This document shows, one piece after another, positions 5,481 through 7,855 of a stretch of 7,855 bases of DNA; position 1 is the first letter of the stretch; each line of letters begins with the position of its first letter. Location of the stretch: assembly GCA_018399435.1 (NCBI GenBank), contig JAGYOJ010000066.1, positions 1 to 7,855 of the forward strand. The letters run 5' to 3'. This stretch comes from Actinomycetota bacterium (lineage in GTDB: Bacteria > Actinomycetota > Humimicrobiia > Humimicrobiales > Humimicrobiaceae). The notes beneath the pieces were generated by a model. That model saw nothing but the letters and a program-made list of their open reading frames with translations. It did no database searches and was not told the DNA's origin. The position numbers were made by a program, and so were the translations under genes.

Positions 5481-6315
5481 TCCTTTCTAAGTCTTTTACG
5501 CTGCTAAATTCAATATTTATTTTGCCTTTATTCTTATTTATCATAATAGTAACAGGAGAATTAAGATAATTGGATATCTTCTCAGAAATCTTTGGAATCT
5601 TAGAAAATTGTATTACTCTTTTTCTTTTTTTTGATGACTCGTCTTTTAGTTTTTTATTTACTAAATTTTCTACATCCCTTACGCTTAAGCTTTTTCTAAT
5701 TATCTGTTTAGCTAAACTAATTTGTTCTTTTTCATCTTCTAAACCTAATAATGCCCTTGCATGACTAGAGCTTATTTTTTTCTCATCCACTAATTTTTGC
5801 AGGTCTACTGGCAATGAAAGAAGCCTGATTGAATTAGTAATAGCTGTTCTGCTTTTACCTACTCTTGTTGCTAGCTCATCATGAGTAATATTAAACTCAT
5901 CTAATAATTGCTTATATGTAAAAGCAAGCTCCATGGGGCTCAGGTTGTCCCTGTGAATATTTTCTATTAATGCCATTTCAACAGAAGAAGCATCATCAAT
6001 ATCTTCAGCAATTATCCCTGGGATAGTTTTTAGTCCCGCAAGCCTAGAAGCCCTTACTCTTCTTTCACCAGCAACAATTTCATATTTTTCCCCTATTTCC
6101 CTTACAATAATTGGCTGTATAACTCCAAATTTTTTTATAGAGTCTGCTAGTTCTTTTAATGAATTCTCATCAAAATTCTGCCTTGGCTGATTTTTATTTG
6201 CTTCTATATCGTCTAATGGAATCTCTAATACCCGGTTTTTATTATCCCCTTTAGGCTCTTTAGAAGAAGATGGGATTAAAGCCTCCAGCCCCCTACCTAG
6301 ACCTCTTCTTGCCAT
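5458..6315 (-). CDS. parB: Chromosome-partitioning protein ParB (Spo0J family)
   Basis: CTP-dependent DNA clamp that loads at parS sites near the origin and works with ParA in chromosome segregation. At 285 residues it has the normal length and all parts: the N-terminal ParA-interacting motif GLGRGLEALIP (5-15); the ParB/Srx CTP-binding domain with NQPR (42-45), GERRVRA (83-89) and ENIHRDNL (118-125); a helix-turn-helix for parS at about 143-165 (THDELATRVGKSRTAITNSI); and a C-terminal dimerisation domain of about 45 residues. GERRVRA has V where W or Y is more common, and ENIHRDNL differs slightly from the usual ENIQREDL; neither change should inactivate it. ATG 6315 lies within the 3' end of parA (23-base overlap), with AAAGGAAG (6332-6325) about 10 bases upstream. 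No parS palindrome with a CACGTG core was found in the window. Confidence 0.96.
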   Translation of the reverse strand: MARRGLGRGLEALIPSSSKEPKGDNKNRVLEIPLDDIEANKNQPRQNFDENSLKELADSIKKFGVIQPIIVREIGEKYEIVAGERRVRASRLAGLKTIPGIIAEDIDDASSVEMALIENIHRDNLSPMELAFTYKQLLDEFNITHDELATRVGKSRTAITNSIRLLSLPVDLQKLVDEKKISSSHARALLGLEDEKEQISLAKQIIRKSLSVRDVENLVNKKLKDESSKKRKRVIQFSKIPKISEKISNYLNSPVTIMINKNKGKINIEFSSVKDLERIVKKIVG

Positions 6316-7135
6316 TCTTTATCACTTCCTTTGTTAAATTTTTATAAGCTCTTGCCCCTTTACAATTCTTATCATAAAACATTATAGGCTGTCCATAACT
6401 AGGGGCTTCGCTTAGCCTAACGTTTCTTGGAATTATTGTATCAAATATTTTTTCTGAAAAATAATTTCTTACTTCTTCTATTACTTCATCAGCCAATTTT
6501 GTCCTCGAATCATACATTGTCATTAAAGCTCCAGAAATTTTTAAATCTTCATTTAAATTTTCCTTCACTAAATTTATTGTATTTATTAGTTGACCTAATC
6601 CTTCCAATGCGTAATACTCACACTGTATTGGTATCAATACTTCTATGGCTGCAGAAAGAGCATTAATGGTTAACAGCCCTAATGCTGGCGGGCAATCAAT
6701 AATTACAAATTGGTAATCATCCTTAATTTTTTCTATAGCTTCTTTTAACCTATACTCCCTTTTCAAGCTTGACGCCATCTCCACTTCAGCACTAGCTAGT
6801 TCGATCGAAGATGGCAGTATCCATAGATTTCTATATTTAGTTTTAATTATTGCTTTTTTAATATCATCTCTTTTTATAATAATATCATAAGTTGTATACT
6901 CAACTTCCCTATTATCAACACCCACTCCGCTTGTTGAATTGCTTTGGGGATCCATATCTACTAATAATGTTTTATAACCTTCTAAGCCTAAAAAAGATGA
7001 TAGGTTTACAGCAGTAGTGCTTTTACCAACTCCACCCTTTTGATTTGCTATTGCTATAATTCTAGGCTCCTTATTTACTAAACTAGAATTATTACTATCA
7101 CTTTTCCTATTAAAGACTCTTTCTATAAAATTCAT
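6293..7135 (-). CDS. parA: Chromosome-partitioning ATPase ParA (Soj family)
   Basis: Deviant Walker-type ATPase that binds DNA nonspecifically and moves ParB-bound origins. The P-loop is KGGVGKST (33-40), with signature lysine K33 and catalytic K38. The A' region is LLVDMDPQ (57-64) and Walker B is IIDCPP (145-150). TMYDSRTKLADEV and IPRNVRLSEAPSYGQP are typical of Soj/ParA proteins. At 280 residues it is about 25 longer than typical Soj because residues 1-25 precede the strand that usually opens the protein (IIAIANQKGG). This extension, beginning MNFIERVFNRK, could form a short amphipathic helix. ATG 7135 lies 12 bases after the rsmG stop and has no good Shine-Dalgarno sequence. An AAGGAG sits six bases before an ATT codon at I26, where Soj-length proteins would begin. 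Overlaps parB by 23 bases. Confidence 0.95.
   Translation of the reverse strand: MNFIERVFNRKSDSNNSSLVNKEPRIIAIANQKGGVGKSTTAVNLSSFLGLEGYKTLLVDMDPQSNSTSGVGVDNREVEYTTYDIIIKRDDIKKAIIKTKYRNLWILPSSIELASAEVEMASSLKREYRLKEAIEKIKDDYQFVIIDCPPALGLLTINALSAAIEVLIPIQCEYYALEGLGQLINTINLVKENLNEDLKISGALMTMYDSRTKLADEVIEEVRNYFSEKIFDTIIPRNVRLSEAPSYGQPIMFYDKNCKGARAYKNLTKEVIKNGKKRSR
7067..7072 (-). promoter_or_regulatory. Internal AAGGAG within parA, before codon 26
   Basis: A full AAGGAG on the minus strand is followed six bases later by ATT (7060-7058), exactly where canonical Soj proteins start. The annotated ATG at 7135 lacks such a site. ATT is a rare but known bacterial start codon. The match may be chance, since AAG GAG also encodes KE in frame. 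Confidence 0.3.
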
Positions 7136-7147
7136 TTACACAAATAC

Positions 7148-7855
7148 CTAATTATACAAATCTTCTCTTTTGATTCTTGAAAAACTCCGGGGATATTTTG
7201 ATGGAGTATTTTTTACTTTTTTGATTTCCAAAAAAACCCTTAACTCTTGTAAACAAGGAGTTTCGGCTTCTAATACATTTAACACTTTTCCTCCCAGTTC
7301 AATTACCTCATTGCTAAAATTCTTGAGTTCCCCGAAAATTTTTTTGCTTTTATAAAATATAATTTTACCATTTATTTTACAAAATGGAATTGATAATTCA
7401 ATTAAAATTAAGAATTTTGTTACAGCCCTTGCCAAGACTAAGTCAAATTGTTCCCTATATCTCTTATCTTTTCCTATTATTTCAGCTCGGCCCCTTATCA
7501 ATTTAACATTGTCTAAACCTAATTTTTCTATCGCTTTCTCTAAAAATTTTGTTTTCTTTAATGTTTTTTCCAATAAATAAAAATCTTTATTTTTAAAAAA
7601 TATCGCTAATACTATCCCTGGCAATCCTGCCCCAGTGCCAATATCTAATATTTTATTTCCACTTTTTAAAATCCTGTCTTGGTATTTAATTAATGATAGT
7701 GAGTCAAATATTTGCCTGATAAAAATCTGGTCTTTTTCTTTAGTTCCAACTAAATTTATGATTTTGTTCTGGGAATATAATAAGTCTAAATATAATAAAA
7801 CTTTCTCTATCTGTTCTTCTGTGTATAAAATATTATTTCTTCTAAAAAATAAATT
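7148..7855 (-). CDS. rsmG: 16S rRNA (guanine527-N7)-methyltransferase RsmG (GidB), N-terminus outside window
   Basis: Methylates N7 of G527 in the 530 loop of 16S rRNA using S-adenosylmethionine. Loss of it gives low-level streptomycin resistance in several bacteria. The frame is open from the right window edge to the TAG at 7148, giving 235 visible residues, close to the roughly 239 usual for the family, so probably only a few N-terminal residues are missing. Visible features are the helical N-terminus (EEQIEKVLLYLDLLYSQNKIINL, visible residues 13-35), FDSL (50-53), the SAM motif LDIGTGAGLPG (70-80), the charged RGRAE segment and the C-terminal TPSKYPRSFSRIKRE. A shorter reading beginning at TTG 7624 would cut through the SAM motif and cannot be the real gene. 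It leads the visible parA-parB-lipA series, the gene order found in many bacteria near the origin. Confidence 0.94.
   Translation of the reverse strand, partial: NLFFRRNNILYTEEQIEKVLLYLDLLYSQNKIINLVGTKEKDQIFIRQIFDSLSLIKYQDRILKSGNKILDIGTGAGLPGIVLAIFFKNKDFYLLEKTLKKTKFLEKAIEKLGLDNVKLIRGRAEIIGKDKRYREQFDLVLARAVTKFLILIELSIPFCKINGKIIFYKSKKIFGELKNFSNEVIELGGKVLNVLEAETPCLQELRVFLEIKKVKNTPSKYPRSFSRIKREDLYN

Noticed and set aside
5458..7135. parS sites in or near parAB
   Set aside because: I looked for the TGTTTCACGTGAAACA-type palindrome and its CACGTG core throughout the window and saw none.
7148..7624. Short RsmG reading starting at TTG 7624
   Set aside because: It would begin within the SAM-binding motif; the frame stays open to the window edge and encodes the missing RsmG N-terminal half.

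Overview
This is a very AT-rich bacterial chromosome window with tightly packed genes, purine-rich Shine-Dalgarno sites (AAGGAG, GGAGG), several TTG starts and short overlaps. The gene order rsmG-parA-parB is the conserved arrangement near many bacterial replication origins, so an origin-proximal location is likely, although dnaA, mnmG and parS sites are not visible. The sequence does not fix the phylum. A low-GC, probably anaerobic or uncultured lineage fits, but this is inference. No tRNA, rRNA, CRISPR array, IS element or phage module is seen, and no stretch longer than about 150 bases lacks a gene.

Right part (7855 down to 3723, all minus strand): a compact cluster reading rsmG (5' end beyond the window) - parA - parB - lipA - a small gene of unknown function - a DUF123/GIY-YIG-like protein. 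Gaps are 12 bases or less, or the genes overlap by about 23 bases, so this looks like one transcription unit whose promoter lies outside the window. It combines 16S rRNA methylation, chromosome segregation (ParA ATPase plus ParB clamp), lipoyl cofactor synthesis and two accessory proteins. Placing lipA directly behind parB is the least ordinary part of the layout.

Middle (2560 to 3712): a 145-base divergent intergenic region carries a good sigma-70-type promoter for the only plus-strand gene, a class II fructose-bisphosphate aldolase. This aldolase continues about 48 residues past the point where the family usually ends and has a four-cysteine cluster there. Its stop codon lies 10 bases from the stop of the convergent DUF123 gene.

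Left part (2559 down to 1, minus strand): a stand-alone Lrp/AsnC ligand-binding (RAM) domain protein, an SPFH/prohibitin-like membrane protein, a strong 14-bp hairpin just in front of the next ribosome binding site, a Cof-type HAD phosphatase and, overlapping it by 8 bases, a VIT1/CCC1-like membrane protein that runs off the left edge. These are probably co-transcribed from the divergent region, with the hairpin a possible partial terminator or mRNA processing/stabilising element.

Most genes are recognisable housekeeping or widespread families. The points most worth a second look are the aldolase Cys-rich tail, the unknown 141-residue gene with its 51-base internal repeat, the lipA-parAB coupling, the ParA N-terminal extension with an internal ribosome-binding-like site, and the hairpin at 1305-1344. 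I did not find convincing evidence of an entirely new multi-gene system.
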